In this document: positions 17,773-25,795 of the stretch, one piece after another | Position numbering within the stretch: the first letter of the stretch is position 1 | Layout of the letters: every line of letters starts with the position of its first letter | Assembly (NCBI GenBank): GCA_020052415.1 | Contig: JAGVPB010000060.1 | Coordinates: 1-50,714 of the forward strand | DNA from: Bacteroidales bacterium | GTDB lineage: Bacteria > Bacteroidota > Bacteroidia > Bacteroidales > JAADJA01 | Reading direction: 5' to 3' | DNA length: 50,714 bases | Notes under the pieces: generated by a model | The model's input: only the letters and a program-made list of their open reading frames with translations | Databases searched by the model: none | Told to the model about the DNA's origin: nothing | Made by a program: the position numbers and the translations under genes

Positions 17773-18204
17773 CTAACCATTTACCTCCATCTTCGTCTTA
17801 AAAACAAGTGCGTACAATTTCATTTGTTTGATCATTGAAACCAAACCGTTCGAACGGGTAGGGGAGAGGTGTTCCTTTAACCCGACCTGATCAATAAAGT
17901 TCAGGTTAGAATTCAGTATGTCGTCCGGCCTTTGATTTGAAAGAACTCGTATCAGCAGGTTTACAATTCCCTTGGTAATGACGGCATCACTGTCGGCTTT
18001 AAAAACAATTACCCCATCTTGCATTTCTGCCGACAGCCATACTTTTGACTGACAGCCGGAGATCAGATACTGATCGGTTTTGTATTTTTCATCAATCACC
18101 GGAAGCGATTTTCCCATCTCAATCAGGTAATTATACTTATCCATCCAGTCTTCAAAAATTGCGAACTCATCAATGATTTTTTGCGCCTGTTCCTGAATAC
18201 TCAT
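17773..18204 (-). CDS. sufE: Cysteine desulfuration protein SufE
   Basis: Accepts persulfide sulfur from the cysteine desulfurase SufS and passes it to the SufBCD scaffold. The 143-residue length fits. The acceptor cysteine is C51 in the conserved ISGCQSKVW segment, and the family sequence RSNGLVSMIKQMK is near the C terminus. It follows sufS by 102 bases; the spacer contains a CAAACTC-type repeat. Confidence 0.95.
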   Translation of the reverse strand: MSIQEQAQKIIDEFAIFEDWMDKYNYLIEMGKSLPVIDEKYKTDQYLISGCQSKVWLSAEMQDGVIVFKADSDAVITKGIVNLLIRVLSNQRPDDILNSNLNFIDQVGLKEHLSPTRSNGLVSMIKQMKLYALVFKTKMEVNG

Positions 18205-18238
18205 CTTTTATTCTAATTTATTTCGCTCAACTTCAATT

Positions 18239-18275
18239 TTCAAACTCCAAACTCCAAACTTCAAACTTCAAACTC
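18239..18275. repeat. Simple repeat, CAAACTC type, sufS-sufE spacer
   Basis: Tandem 7-mers alternating caaactc and caaactt. The same family occurs at 20960-21000 between sufC and sufD. Confidence 0.6.
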
Positions 18276-18306
18276 CTACTAAATACTCTCTACTAACAGC
18301 CCCCCA

Positions 18307-19533
18307 TCATCCCAGCATTTCCTGAACTTTATGAATTGCTCCCATCAGAACATCTGCCTCTCCTTTTGTATTATAAAACGCAAATGAAGCCCGGAGCGTA
18401 CCCGGGATATTAAATCTGTCCATCACAGGCTGGGCGCAATGATTACCAGTCCTCAGCGCTATCCCCAACTTATCAATTATTGTTCCTGCATCATAGGGAT
18501 GTATGCCTTTCAGGTTAAATGAAATCACTCCAATCCGTTCACATTTATCCCCATAAACCGTAATTCCCGGAATAGTTACAAGGCGTTCTGAAGCATAATT
18601 AAAGAGTTCTTTTTCATAAGCTTCAATATTTTCCATTCCGATAGATTCAATGTAGTGAAGAGCTTTATCAAATCCGATCATATCAGCCACATTTGGAGTT
18701 CCGGTTTCAAACTTAAAGGGGAGATCATTAAAAGTTGTTTTTTCAAATGTCACTGTCTTGATCATTTCACCACCCGTTTGATAGGGAGGAATTTCGTTGA
18801 GTATTTCTTCCTTGCCATACAAAATGCCTACCCCCATCGGTCCGTAAAATTTATGACTGGAGAAACAATAAAAATCACAGTCGAGGTCTTTAACATCAAC
18901 TTTTTTATGGACGATACCCTGTGCTCCGTCAATCATAACCGGAATGCCTTTATTGTGGGCCATTTTTATGATTTCTTTTACCGGAAGAATAACACCCAGT
19001 GAGTTGGATATATGAGTGACGGATATGATTCTGGTTCTTTCGTTCATCATTGATTCCAGCTCGGCAAGGCGAAGTTCCCCACTGTCATTAACAGGAATGA
19101 TCCTTAGCTTTGCTTGTTTTTCTATACAGATCATTTGCCAGGGTACAATATTGGCATGATGTTCAAGCGCCGAGATGATCACCTCATCACCTTTTTTCAG
19201 GAACTTTTTTCCAAATGAATTTGCCACCAGGTTTATGGCATCAGTGGCACCTTTGGTGATAATGATTTCATGTGAATAACGGGCGTTAAGATACTGACAG
19301 ATATGATTTCGTGCATCTTCAAACGCATCCGTTGCTTTTTGGCTCAGATAATGAACCCCCCTGTGAACATTGCTGTTGATGGTAGAATAATATTCCGAAA
19401 TAGCACCTATAACTACTTTTGGTTTTTGCGAGGTAGCTGCATTATCAAGATAAACAAGCGGTTTTCCATATATGGATTGATGAAGCGAAGGAAAATCTTT
19501 CCGGATATTATTAACATCAAAGTTCACTGCCAC
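18307..19533 (-). CDS. sufS: Cysteine desulfurase SufS
   Basis: A PLP enzyme that takes sulfur from L-cysteine as a persulfide for Fe-S cluster assembly. The 408 residues show the PLP lysine K228 in SSHKFYGPMGVG, EHHANIVPWQ (124-133), and the active-site cysteine C366 in RTGNHCAQPVM, the short-loop group II pattern typical of SufS. The GTG start at 19533 is supported by its position 5 bases after the sufD stop and by an N terminus (VNNIRKDFPSLHQ) of family length. Translation is probably coupled to sufD. Confidence 0.96.
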   Translation of the reverse strand: MAVNFDVNNIRKDFPSLHQSIYGKPLVYLDNAATSQKPKVVIGAISEYYSTINSNVHRGVHYLSQKATDAFEDARNHICQYLNARYSHEIIITKGATDAINLVANSFGKKFLKKGDEVIISALEHHANIVPWQMICIEKQAKLRIIPVNDSGELRLAELESMMNERTRIISVTHISNSLGVILPVKEIIKMAHNKGIPVMIDGAQGIVHKKVDVKDLDCDFYCFSSHKFYGPMGVGILYGKEEILNEIPPYQTGGEMIKTVTFEKTTFNDLPFKFETGTPNVADMIGFDKALHYIESIGMENIEAYEKELFNYASERLVTIPGITVYGDKCERIGVISFNLKGIHPYDAGTIIDKLGIALRTGNHCAQPVMDRFNIPGTLRASFAFYNTKGEADVLMGAIHKVQEMLG

Positions 19534-19538
19534 CGGAA

Positions 19539-20936
19539 TTATATTTTACTCATATCAATGTTAAAATCGTATATCTTTTCCTGGTTCCTGCAATGCAAAA
19601 CACATTGGTCGCAAATGGCAAGTTCACCGCGAAGTCTTTTTTTCACAAGATCATCAATCCTGTCTTTTAGTGGGACAATCGTAATTTTATTGATGACCTC
19701 TGCTGCAAATGCATACATAAGTAATAGTTTCGCATTATATTCACTTATACCCCTCGATTTGATATAAAACATTGCCTCATCATCCAGTTGCCCGACAGTG
19801 GCTCCGTGGCTGCATTTCACATCATCTGCATAGATCTCAAGAAAAGGTTTGGCATTTACAGTCGCTTTGTCAGAAAGGAGAACATTACGGTTTTTCTGGT
19901 AGGCATTGGTTTTTTGCGCATCTTTCCGAACCAGGATATGCCCGTTAAAAACCGCTGTGGACTGATCATCTAAAATTCCTTTAAACAATTCATTTGATGT
20001 ACAACCCGGTTTGGCATGATCAACAAAGACCTGGTTATCTACGTGTTGTTCTTTATCAACGAGGTACAATCCGTTTATATCCGCATTGGATCCTTCGCCA
20101 TCCAGAGTGATGCGGATATCATTCCGGATTAGCCCTCCGTTAAGTGAAATGGCAAAGCTGGTGAGGTTGCTGTTAGCCGACTGATAAAAGAATGTAGAAT
20201 TGATAAGCGAAGTAATGTTATTAAGATTCTGAAGCTTGTAGTGATCCACCTTTGCACCCTCATCCATGAATACTTCGGTAACTGTATTTGTAAAACTGGA
20301 CTTATGATTATGCGAATCATCGCAATGGACAAGGGTTAATTTACTGTTTTTGCCAACAATCACAAGGTTTCTGTTTTGTACAAATAAGTTATCCTCTTTG
20401 TTCAGAATATTGACCATTTGGATTGTTTTGTAAGTCTCAACCCCATCCGGTACGTAAATGAATATTCCATCCTGCGCGTAAGCGGTATTAAGAGAATTCA
20501 AACCATTCTTGTTTTCTTTTGCGTATTGATTGTAATGTTTTAGGATGATTTCGGGATATTCTTCCATAGCCCTTGCAAAACTCCCTAAAATGGTTCCGTC
20601 GGGCAATTTTGTAAGCGGTTTGTCGCGATAAACATACCAGCCATTGTACAACGAGATGATATGTGTATCAAAATCCGGAACTTCACATTGAAAAACTTTT
20701 TCAATATCAATATGTTCCTTAGCGGGTTCAAAATAGAAATTATAATCACGGTCGAGTACTTTCTTCAGGTCGGTATTCTTCCAGGCTTCCCATTTAATTG
20801 TTGGAAAGTCAAGCCTGAGAAAATCAGCAAAAGCAGTTTCTCTTAATGCTTTAACCTCATCAGGATCGTTATTGAAAATTTTAAATTTGTTTTTAACAAA
20901 TAGCTCCGATATTTTTTCCTTCAGTACAGTTTCCAT
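19539..20936 (-). CDS. sufD: Fe-S cluster assembly protein SufD
   Basis: Partner of SufB in the SufBC2D scaffold complex. The product (465 residues from the ATG at 20936; a TTG at 20951 would add five) shows the SufBD core of stacked beta strands and the C-terminal family sequence EIYADDVKCSHGATVGQLDDEAMFYIKSRGI (broken here only for naming). This includes the KCSHGAT segment with the conserved Cys-His pair. It is followed tightly by sufS and preceded by sufC. Confidence 0.95.
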   Translation of the reverse strand: METVLKEKISELFVKNKFKIFNNDPDEVKALRETAFADFLRLDFPTIKWEAWKNTDLKKVLDRDYNFYFEPAKEHIDIEKVFQCEVPDFDTHIISLYNGWYVYRDKPLTKLPDGTILGSFARAMEEYPEIILKHYNQYAKENKNGLNSLNTAYAQDGIFIYVPDGVETYKTIQMVNILNKEDNLFVQNRNLVIVGKNSKLTLVHCDDSHNHKSSFTNTVTEVFMDEGAKVDHYKLQNLNNITSLINSTFFYQSANSNLTSFAISLNGGLIRNDIRITLDGEGSNADINGLYLVDKEQHVDNQVFVDHAKPGCTSNELFKGILDDQSTAVFNGHILVRKDAQKTNAYQKNRNVLLSDKATVNAKPFLEIYADDVKCSHGATVGQLDDEAMFYIKSRGISEYNAKLLLMYAFAAEVINKITIVPLKDRIDDLVKKRLRGELAICDQCVLHCRNQEKIYDFNIDMSKI

Positions 20937-20959
20937 TTTGCTTTTAATCAATAAAAATT

Positions 20960-21000
20960 AACTCCGAACTTCAAACTCCGAACTCCAAACTTCAAACTTC
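20960..21000. repeat. Simple repeat, AAACTTC/AACTCCG type, sufC-sufD spacer
   Basis: Degenerate 7-base units (actccga, acttcaa, actccaa, acttcaa). The tract runs into the 3' end of sufC, so its GTT TGA supplies the last sense codon and the stop codon of that gene. This suggests the repeat replaced the original end of the gene. Confidence 0.6.
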
Positions 21001-21735
21001 TTTCAACCATTCATATCCTTTTTCTTCCAGCTCGAATGCTAATTCCTTACCGCCCGATTTAATTATTTTGCCGTTATTCAAAACGTGAACGAAATCGGGT
21101 ATGATATAATCCAGCAACCGCTGATAATGAGTAATGACAAGAGTGGCGTTATCTTTTGTTTTCAGGGAATTCACTCCTTTTGCAACTACCTTAAGCGCAT
21201 CAATGTCGAGGCCAGAATCGGTTTCGTCGAGAATGGCGAGTTTCGGTTCGAGCATTGCCATCTGGAAAATTTCATTCCTTTTTTTCTCGCCACCTGAAAA
21301 TCCTTCATTAACCGAACGGGTTGTAAGTTTATCATGAATTTCAAGCAGCTTGCGCTTCTCTTCCATTTTTGCAAGAAATTCACTTGCCCCGATGGGGTCA
21401 AGTCCTTTATATTTCCTGTGCTCATTGATGGCTGTTCTCAGAAAATTAATCATGCTGACCCCGGGAATCTCAACCGGGTATTGAAATCCCAGGAAAATAC
21501 CTTCAAGCGCGCGTTCTTCGGTCGAAAGAGTTAGCAGATCATGACCCATATAAATTACTTCACCTTCAGTTACTTCATAGCCTTCCTTACCAGTAATTAC
21601 AGAGGCCAGTGTACTTTTGCCCGTTCCATTCGGACCCATGATCGCGTGAACCTCACCAGCATTGATTTCTAAATTCAGACCTATCAGAATTTCTTTTCCC
21701 TCAATCGAAACGTGAAGGTTTTTTATTTTTAGCAT
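20992..21735 (-). CDS. sufC: Fe-S cluster assembly ATPase SufC
   Basis: The ABC-type ATPase that drives SufBCD scaffold rearrangement. In 247 residues it shows Walker A GPNGTGKST (34-42), the ABC signature SGGEKKR (147-153) and Walker B LAILDETDSGLD (167-178). The SGGEKKRNEI wording is diagnostic of SufC rather than a transporter ATPase. The final residues EV and the stop fall inside a simple repeat. Upstream, a four-helix-bundle gene separates it from sufB. Confidence 0.97.
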   Translation of the reverse strand: MLKIKNLHVSIEGKEILIGLNLEINAGEVHAIMGPNGTGKSTLASVITGKEGYEVTEGEVIYMGHDLLTLSTEERALEGIFLGFQYPVEIPGVSMINFLRTAINEHRKYKGLDPIGASEFLAKMEEKRKLLEIHDKLTTRSVNEGFSGGEKKRNEIFQMAMLEPKLAILDETDSGLDIDALKVVAKGVNSLKTKDNATLVITHYQRLLDYIIPDFVHVLNNGKIIKSGGKELAFELEEKGYEWLKEV

Positions 21736-21757
21736 AAAAAGTGATTTAAGAAATATG

Positions 21758-22205
21758 ATGTATGATATTAGATTTATGATTTGGTTTGAGCAGTTTTCTT
21801 ACTTGCAACGAAAATCGAAACCAATTCATTATTTTCTGTTAGCCCCGAATCAACAATGACCTTTTTTGACGAAAGGTTGGTCAATCGGATAATTTTTAAT
21901 CCTACCAAAGTTTCTCTTAATTCTTTTAAAACAATGCCCATTTTATGAATGAAGTCTTTTTTTGATTCCGCACCACGTGCCTCACCATAATTCAAAGCTG
22001 ATGACGTTGCTGATTTTACCAGTTGACCTGATAATATCTTACCTGCAGGTGAATTTGGCAAGGATTCACAAATTTCAATTACTAAAGCTGCAAACCTGAT
22101 TAAGCGATCTTCCATTTCATGACTATTCATATTTAATTTAATAATGATTATAACATAATAAAAAATAAATCTAATATCATAAATCTATAATCTAATATCA
22201 TACAT
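21758..22205. repeat. Inverted-repeat-bracketed insert between sufB and sufC
   Basis: A perfect 17-bp inverted repeat (ATGTATGATATTAGATT at 21758-21774 and its complement at 22189-22205) brackets the four-helix-bundle gene. Beyond 17 bp the similarity continues imperfectly (left to about 21780; right from about 22165, with a second partial copy). The unit is 448 bases and fits neatly between the sufB stop and the sufC start. It could be a mobile cassette, or simple ATCTAATATC-type repeat expanded on both sides. Confidence 0.5.
21774..22130 (-). CDS. Four-helix bundle protein (23S rRNA intervening-sequence family)
   Basis: 118 residues of predominantly helical sequence with the family pattern RFAALVIEICESLP, GQLVKSATSSALNYGEAR and KKDFIHKMGIVLKELRET, typical of the small four-helix-bundle family first seen in 23S rRNA intervening sequences (S23/IVP type). 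The biochemical role is unknown in general. Here it is not in rRNA but between sufB and sufC, co-directional with them and flanked by an inverted repeat. It is therefore probably an insertion rather than a SUF component. Its stop codon overlaps the left repeat by one base. Confidence 0.9.
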   Translation of the reverse strand: MNSHEMEDRLIRFAALVIEICESLPNSPAGKILSGQLVKSATSSALNYGEARGAESKKDFIHKMGIVLKELRETLVGLKIIRLTNLSSKKVIVDSGLTENNELVSIFVASKKTAQTKS

Positions 22206-22210
22206 TGGTC

Positions 22211-23659
22211 TTACCCCACACTTCCTTCCAAACTTATTGTCAGCAATTTCTGCGCCTCCACGGCAAACTCCATCGGCAGTTGTTTCAACACTTCCCTTGC
22301 ATATCCGTTCACGATAAGACCGATGGCATTTTCAGTACTGATCCCTCTTTGCTTGCAATAAAAAAGCTGATCGTCCGAAATCTTTGATGTTGTTGCCTCA
22401 TGCTCCACTATCGAGGTACTGTTTTGTGCATCAATGTAAGGAAATGTATGGGCCCCACATTTGTCGCCGAGCAAAAGAGAATCGCACTGTGAGAAATTCC
22501 TTGAGTTTTCAGCTCTTCGCAAAATCTTAACCAGTCCGCGGTAACTGTTGTTGCCAACTCCCGACGAAATCCCTTTCGAAATAATTGTGCTTCGTGTGTT
22601 CTTACCGATATGGGTCATTTTCGAACCTGTGTCGGCTTGCTGATGATGGTTTGTAACTGCCACCGAATAAAATTCACCCACCGAATTATCGCCAAGCAAA
22701 ACACAGCTTGGATACTTCCAGGTAATGGCAGAACCGGTCTCAACCTGTGTCCATGAGATTTTCGAATTGTTACCTTTACACATTCCCCGTTTGGTTACGA
22801 AGTTATAAACTCCACCCTTACCATTTTTATCACCCGGATACCAGTTCTGAACCGTAGAATATTTTACCTGCGCATCCTTGAGCGCTACAATTTCAACCAC
22901 AGCCGCATGAAGCTGGTTCTCATCCCGCTGAGGCGCTGTACATCCCTCCATATAGCTGACATAGCTGCCTTCGTCGGCAATGATCAGGGTTCGCTCAAAC
23001 TGGCCGGTTCCGGCGCTATTGATCCTGAAATAAGTGGAAAGTTCCACCGGGCATCGAACACCCTTAGGGATATAGCAAAATGATCCATCTGTAAAAACAG
23101 CCGTATTCAATGCAGCAAAGAAGTTATCTCCCGGCGGCACAACCGATCCCATGTATTGCTTTACAAGGTCCGGATGTTTTTGAACCGCCTCACTGAAAGA
23201 GCAAAAGATGATCCCGTGCTTTTGAAGGGTTTCACTAAACGTTGTTTTAACAGATACACTGTCAAAAACAGCGTCCACTGCTACACCGCTGAGTCTTTTT
23301 TGTTCTTCGAGTGAAATGCCAAGTTTGCTAAAGGTAGCCAGCAATTCAGGATCCACTTCATCGAGGCTTCCCAACTCCTTTTTCTTCTTTGGTGCCGCAT
23401 AATAAATGATTTCATTATAATCAATGGGCGGGACCTTGAGATGAGCCCAGTTGGGCTGTATCATGTTTTTCCAGCGTTCATAAGCTTTCAGCCTGAACTG
23501 AAGCATGAAGTCGGGTTCGTTTTTTTTGTTCGAAATATATCGGATTATATCCTCATTCAGCCCTTTGGGGGCAGTTTCCATTTCAATATTTGTCACAAAC
23601 CCGTACTTGTAATCGTTGCGGGTTACTTCCTGTATTATATTGTTGTTGTCTTTTTCCAT
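22211..23659 (-). CDS. sufB: Fe-S cluster assembly protein SufB
   Basis: The main scaffold subunit on which Fe-S clusters are built by SufBC2D. The 482 residues show the family sequences [37 protein letters not shown], the [12 protein letters not shown] segment with the conserved cysteine, and [23 protein letters not shown] near the C terminus. It is the first gene of the suf set. A purine-rich AAAGGAG lies about a dozen bases before the ATG, unusual in a window where Shine-Dalgarno sequences are mostly absent. Order with its partners is B-[insert]-C-D-S-E-T. Confidence 0.97.
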   Translation of the reverse strand: MEKDNNNIIQEVTRNDYKYGFVTNIEMETAPKGLNEDIIRYISNKKNEPDFMLQFRLKAYERWKNMIQPNWAHLKVPPIDYNEIIYYAAPKKKKELGSLDEVDPELLATFSKLGISLEEQKRLSGVAVDAVFDSVSVKTTFSETLQKHGIIFCSFSEAVQKHPDLVKQYMGSVVPPGDNFFAALNTAVFTDGSFCYIPKGVRCPVELSTYFRINSAGTGQFERTLIIADEGSYVSYMEGCTAPQRDENQLHAAVVEIVALKDAQVKYSTVQNWYPGDKNGKGGVYNFVTKRGMCKGNNSKISWTQVETGSAITWKYPSCVLLGDNSVGEFYSVAVTNHHQQADTGSKMTHIGKNTRSTIISKGISSGVGNNSYRGLVKILRRAENSRNFSQCDSLLLGDKCGAHTFPYIDAQNSTSIVEHEATTSKISDDQLFYCKQRGISTENAIGLIVNGYAREVLKQLPMEFAVEAQKLLTISLEGSVG

Positions 23660-23705
23660 TTTTAGAGGCTCCTTTCAACCCCGTGCCGGGATTAAGTAAG
23701 CGGTG

Positions 23706-23713
23706 CAAAAGTA
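23706..23713 (-). promoter_or_regulatory. Putative -7 box of the suf operon
   Basis: Minus-strand TACTTTTG, an exact TAnnTTTG match 47 bases before the sufB ATG. The leader between holds a small CCCG-GCA-CGGG hairpin sequence and AAAGGAG. Upstream, 23714-23910 is AT-rich with no visible gene. Confidence 0.5.
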
Positions 23714-23910
23714 TGAATTATCATCCTTTAAATTATCTTTCACCTCATTTGTAAAACAACAAAGACAACAATTTGTTATATTTTGAGCCATGTACATTGT
23801 AATTTAGTTCTTCTGGAATTTAATTATAATCTGATTAAAAATTTAAACTCCGAATTGATTCCTGAAAATTATAATTTATTAATTGAATAATTTTAATCAG
23901 TGAAAGAACT

Positions 23911-23918
23911 TTATTTTT
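23911..23918 (+). promoter_or_regulatory. Putative -7 box of the hicB-like gene
   Basis: TATTTTTG fits TAnnTTTG and lies 41 bases before the ATG. Confidence 0.4.
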
Positions 23919-23958
23919 GTACGCTTTATATTTTATATTCAATAAAGATGACTAAGCT

Positions 23959-24351
23959 ATGAGCAAAGGTTATTTTTTCGCTGGTGATTTCGGCAATGAA
24001 AAATTCATTGTGAAAGTCCGGTTAGATATCATTTCCTTTGAGGAGGAAGGGACAAGAATTTGTTATTCTCCTGCACTTGATTTGAGCGGATATGGCGTAG
24101 ATGAGGAGAAAGCCAAAAAATCGTTTGAGGTATCACTTAAAGAATTTCTAAGATATACGACCAATAATAATACATTAATTGAAGAGCTAAAAAAACTTGA
24201 ATGGGAAGTTAAGGGTAGAAAGAACAACAGAATCTTTAAACTGCCATATTTGGATCAATTGTTTCAAAACAGGGAGTACCTTTCTGATATTGTTCGAAAT
24301 AAAAACTTTTCAAGAACAACGCGCGAAGTAGGTATTCCGGCAATGGCCTGA
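23959..24351 (+). CDS. hicB: HicB-like antitoxin
   Basis: A 130-residue protein with the HicB partial-RNase-H-like layout: an N-terminal beta region (FIVKVRLDIISFEEEGTRICYSPALDLSGYGVDEEKAKKSFEVSL) whose SPALDLSGYGxDEEEA-like wording is typical, then a helical tail. HicB antitoxins neutralise HicA mRNA interferases and repress their own operon. The reading frame is complete. One base separates its TGA from the ATG of a decayed HicA homologue, so the order is antitoxin first. With the toxin broken, it may be a free-standing relic. Confidence 0.75.
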   Translation: MSKGYFFAGDFGNEKFIVKVRLDIISFEEEGTRICYSPALDLSGYGVDEEKAKKSFEVSLKEFLRYTTNNNTLIEELKKLEWEVKGRKNNRIFKLPYLDQLFQNREYLSDIVRNKNFSRTTREVGIPAMA

Positions 24352-24352
24352 T

Positions 24353-24580
24353 ATGGCAACACTGAAAAAAATTGAAACGAGAAAGTATAGAATGTTTTTG
24401 ATTCAAATCGGATGCAAATAAATACGGACATCAGGAGGTCATGAACATTGGACAAGAAATGATTTAAGCGGGCCCATCACTTTTCAATCACATTTTAGGA
24501 CCATACCAATCTTCATCGCTAAACAACATTTACGTCATCTCGGATTATCAAATGAGGAATTTTTAGATTTATACAGATAG
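24353..24580 (+). pseudogene. hicA: HicA-like toxin, interrupted by a TAA
   Basis: From the ATG at 24353 the frame reads MATLKKIETRKYRMFLIQIGCK, a TAA at 24419-24421, then IRTSGGHEHWTRNDLSGPIT and on to NEEFLDLYR before TAG at 24578-24580. Both sides stay in frame (76 codons). The part after the stop carries the HicA hallmarks, including the GGHEHW histidine region and a C-terminal helix like AKQHLRHLGLSNEEF. HicA proteins usually have an aromatic residue where the stop falls. The simplest reading is a single nonsense mutation that removed the toxin. Confidence 0.75.
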
Positions 24581-24610
24581 TACCTCTAATTTTACTCCTG
24601 ACCATTTTAG

Positions 24611-24618
24611 TAATTTTG
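24611..24618 (+). promoter_or_regulatory. Putative -7 box of thiL
   Basis: TAATTTTG, an exact TAnnTTTG match 27 bases before the thiL ATG. No TPP riboswitch consensus is visible in this short leader. Confidence 0.5.
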
Positions 24619-24644
24619 CATTTTATTTTAAATTCACATTCCTA

Positions 24645-25700
24645 ATGATAGATAATTTACCACATAGAACAGAATTATCCGAACTTGGTGAATTCGGACT
24701 GATTAATTATCTCACCAATAACATCAAGCTTAATAATCCTTCTTCGATTAAAGGTGTGGGAGACGATTCGGCAGTTTTGAATTATGGAGATAAGCAGACT
24801 CTGGTTACCACCGACCTGTTGATCGAAGGGATCCATTTCGATTTAACCTATGTGCCCTTAAAACACCTGGGCTATAAAACAGCCGTCGTCAACTTTTCAG
24901 ATATCGTTGCAATGAATGGTTCGCCAAAGCAGTTACTCATTGGTATTGGGGCATCCAATCGCTTTTCTGTAGAAGCTATGGAAGAAATTTATAAAGGGAT
25001 CTATCTTGCATGCAAGACCTATAAAGTTGATCTTGTGGGAGGTGACACCGTCAGTAGTCCTTCGGGCTTGTTCTTATCTGCAACTGCTATCGGAGAAGCA
25101 AAAGCCGAAGATATTGTTTACAGGAACACAGCTCAAAAGGGTGATCTTATTTTTGTTTCCGGTGATCTTGGCGCTGCATATATGGGGCTGATGCTCCTTG
25201 AAAGAGAAAAACACGCTTTTAAAGCCGATCCGAAAATGCAGCCCGACCTTGAAGGACATGATTATATTCTGGGCAGGCAGCTTAAGCCGGAAGCGCGGAC
25301 AGATATTTTAAAGTTGCTGAAGGGTGTGGGCATAAAGCCGACGGCGATGATTGATATCTCTGATGGGCTGGCTTCTGAAATTTTGCATATCTGCATTAAA
25401 TCAGGACTGGGTTGTAATATTTTTGAAGATAAGCTGCCAATTGATATTACAACTATTACGGTTGCAAGGGAATTTGGTATTGATCCGACAACCTGTGTGA
25501 TGAATGGTGGTGAGGATTATGAGCTGCTGTTTACCATTTCGCAGGCTGATTATGAAAAGGCGAAAGGAATACAGGGAATCTCTGTGATAGGTCATCTAAC
25601 TGAAAAAAATGAAGGCCATAACCTGATCAGCAAGTCGGGCTCGGTGGTTCCGATAACGGCACAGGGATGGGATGCGTTTTTGAAGAAAGGAATGAAATAA
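24645..25700 (+). CDS. thiL: Thiamine-monophosphate kinase
   Basis: Phosphorylates thiamine monophosphate to the cofactor thiamine diphosphate with ATP. The 351-residue product is of family length and shows the N-terminal metal/nucleotide loop GVGDDSAVLNYGD, then TTDLLIEGIHFDLTY, NFSDIVAMNGSPKQLLIGI, VGGDTVSSPSGLFLSATAIG, DISDGLASEILHI and MNGGEDYELLFT, all conserved ThiL blocks. It stands alone between the decayed hic module and uvrC. Dependants of its product encoded in this window are dxs and the 2-oxoacid oxidoreductase. Confidence 0.96.
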   Translation: MIDNLPHRTELSELGEFGLINYLTNNIKLNNPSSIKGVGDDSAVLNYGDKQTLVTTDLLIEGIHFDLTYVPLKHLGYKTAVVNFSDIVAMNGSPKQLLIGIGASNRFSVEAMEEIYKGIYLACKTYKVDLVGGDTVSSPSGLFLSATAIGEAKAEDIVYRNTAQKGDLIFVSGDLGAAYMGLMLLEREKHAFKADPKMQPDLEGHDYILGRQLKPEARTDILKLLKGVGIKPTAMIDISDGLASEILHICIKSGLGCNIFEDKLPIDITTITVAREFGIDPTTCVMNGGEDYELLFTISQADYEKAKGIQGISVIGHLTEKNEGHNLISKSGSVVPITAQGWDAFLKKGMK

Positions 25701-25795
25701 AAGATAAAAGTAAAAAGTATAAAGGAAAAAGTTAAAAGTTAAAAGGAAAAAGGAAAGGTTTCTTTGCTTATGTATCACGAATTCATTCATTCTTG

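Noticed and set aside
24419-24421. TAA in hicA as a recoded codon
   Set aside because: No known recoding of UAA in such bacteria; a nonsense mutation is sufficient.
24611-24645. TPP riboswitch before thiL
   Set aside because: The leader is too short and lacks the conserved CUGAGA-type core.
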